From assembly GCA_031424795.1 (NCBI GenBank), contig JANPIC010000008.1, positions 1-7,638 of the forward strand: a stretch of DNA of 7,638 nt, in the 5' to 3' direction. This document shows positions 6,575-7,638 of the stretch, piece by piece; within the stretch, counting starts at the first letter, position 1; each line of letters begins with the position of its first letter. The notes below the pieces were generated by a model. The model was not told where the DNA came from. It searched no databases and worked only from the letters and a program-made list of their open reading frames with translations. This DNA comes from Aalborgiella sp031424795. GTDB taxonomy: Bacteria > Pseudomonadota > Gammaproteobacteria > Burkholderiales > Burkholderiaceae_C. The translations under genes and the position numbers were made by a program.

Positions 6575-7526
6575 ACGCCTTTACTTTTACCATGTCACTA
6601 AACCAAGCATCCACTTGATCCGGATCATTACAGGTGCGTAGCGCCATGTAGGCGATTTCAGCTTCGGGGTACTGGCGGCGCAGAAAGTTGAGCCATTGTT
6701 TGAATCGGCCGGTTCTTGATTTTCTGTCTAAACGGTTGCACACCAGTTCCCAAAAATCGTGCAACAAGGGTTGTACGGATTGCCAGCTAGACGCATCAGC
6801 TAAGCCCTTGCTATCGTTCTTAATTTCGTTGGCCAAACCTGGGTTTTGCACCATGCCGCGCCCTATCATCAGCGTGTCACAGCCTGAGAGTTCTTGGCAA
6901 CGCTTGGCATCCTCCACATTCCAAATCTCACCATTGGCGATGACTTTGATGTTGACAACAGCGCGGATATCGGCAATCCGCGCCCAGTACGCGGGGGGTC
7001 TGTAGCCGTCAGCCTTGGTGCGGGCGTGGACGACCAGTTCGTTTGCGCCACTGGACGCAATGGCGATGGCGCATTCTTCGGCACGACTGTCGTCATTGAA
7101 ACCCAACCGCATTTTGGCGGACACGGGAATATTGGACGGCACAGCGCGGCGCACGGCTGCTACGATTTTTGCAACAAGCTCCGGCTCGTCCAGCAGTGCC
7201 GCACCGCCACCGTGGCGGTTCACCACTTTGGCGGGGCAGCCAAAATTGAGGTCGATACCGGGTGGGTTCAATCTAGCCAGCGCAGCGGCATTGTCTGCCA
7301 TACAAGCCGGGTCTGAGCCTAGCAACTGCGGGCGAACGGGCACGCCTGAGAACGTCAACCCCTTGTTCAGCAGCTCAGGCACCACGCGGTAAAACACGCG
7401 CTCTGGCAGCTCGGTGTTGGTCACGCGAATGAACTCGGACACGCACCGATCCACCCCACCCACGCGGGTGAGGATGTCGCGCAGCACAAAGTCAAGTAGC
7501 CCCTCCATCGGGGCGAGCAAAATCAA
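6573..7526 (-). CDS. dusC: tRNA-dihydrouridine synthase, DusC type
   Basis: This cytoplasmic FMN enzyme reduces uridine to dihydrouridine in the tRNA D-loop with NADPH; E. coli DusC acts on U16. The 317-residue length is close to E. coli DusC (about 315). The N-terminus carries LLAPMEGLLD, the DusC form of the family signature. Active-site Cys97 lies in NFGCPAK, followed by NRHGGGAALL. FMN-contact positions are Lys138 (SAKMRLG), His167 (VVHART), Asn198 (IANGEIW) and the GRG at 222-224. A helical C-terminal tRNA-binding domain spans ~245-317. No ATG precedes the conserved LLAPMEG motif. The start taken is TTG at 7526, two codons before LLAPMEG; an in-frame CTG at 7544 would add six residues, and neither has a clear Shine-Dalgarno. 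The gene lies 25 nt after the DUF1993 gene and is probably co-transcribed with it. The stop TAA abuts the terminator stem. Confidence 0.95.
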   Translation of the reverse strand: MILLAPMEGLLDFVLRDILTRVGGVDRCVSEFIRVTNTELPERVFYRVVPELLNKGLTFSGVPVRPQLLGSDPACMADNAAALARLNPPGIDLNFGCPAKVVNRHGGGAALLDEPELVAKIVAAVRRAVPSNIPVSAKMRLGFNDDSRAEECAIAIASSGANELVVHARTKADGYRPPAYWARIADIRAVVNIKVIANGEIWNVEDAKRCQELSGCDTLMIGRGMVQNPGLANEIKNDSKGLADASSWQSVQPLLHDFWELVCNRLDRKSRTGRFKQWLNFLRRQYPEAEIAYMALRTCNDPDQVDAWFSDMVKVKA

Positions 7527-7551
7527 AGGTTTTTCAACTTTCAGTCAAGGC

Positions 7552-7638
7552 TTAATTCGCACCCACAAAGTCTTTTTTACCCACTTCAACACCGTTGTGG
7601 CGCAAGATGGCGTACGCCGTGGTGGTGTGGAAAAAGAA
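7552..7638 (-). CDS. DUF1993 family protein, C-terminal fragment
   Basis: The minus strand from the right edge encodes 28 residues, ending KKDFVGAN and TAA. It includes FFFHTTTAYAILRHNG and VEVGKKDF. This matches from memory the conserved end of DUF1993 proteins (PF09351; roughly 165-170 residues), which usually read F-H-x-T-T-A-Y-x-I-L-R-H-N-G followed by G-K-x-D-F. Function is unknown; the family is predicted to be a soluble helical protein. The rest of the gene lies outside the window. Its stop is 25 nt upstream of the proposed dusC start, suggesting one transcript. Confidence 0.8.
   Translation of the reverse strand, partial: FFFHTTTAYAILRHNGVEVGKKDFVGAN

Noticed and set aside
6688..7392. 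Overlapping plus-strand open frames within dusC
   Set aside because: They are antisense to a well conserved enzyme gene and show no domain or start signal.

Overview
The window is bacterial chromosomal DNA from a proteobacterium. The dihydrouridine synthase at the right end resembles DusC proteins of Betaproteobacteria (Burkholderiales-like). That placement is from protein-sequence memory, not from a search.

Layout: positions 2-6526 (+) hold one very large open reading frame whose 5' end lies outside the window. It encodes a secreted modular enzyme. In order, the modules are: an animal-type (peroxidase-cyclooxygenase superfamily) heme peroxidase domain carrying an inserted string of EF-hand-like calcium loops; a first RTX block; a linker and a short second RTX block typical of bacterial RTX-peroxidases ('peroxicins'); two cadherin-like repeats that are almost identical in DNA; an Ig-like domain; a long third RTX region built of five degenerate long-period units; and a serralysin-type C-terminus that should act as a type I secretion signal. 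The visible protein has no cysteine, and its last 1,002 residues have no lysine. A rho-independent terminator follows the stop codon.

On the opposite strand, converging on the same terminator, are dusC (6573-7526, tRNA-dihydrouridine synthase) and, just upstream of it, the last 28 codons of a DUF1993 family protein (7552-7638). These two are probably co-transcribed.

The peroxidase is likely exported through a type I (ABC/MFP/TolC) system, folded by extracellular calcium, and active outside the cell or at its surface. Related proteins include the Mn(II)-oxidising MopA group, so manganese or halide oxidation is a reasonable hypothesis but cannot be settled from sequence. No transporter genes are visible here. 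The most notable items are the calcium-loop insert inside the catalytic domain, the lysine-free C-terminal half, and the recently homogenised cadherin pair.
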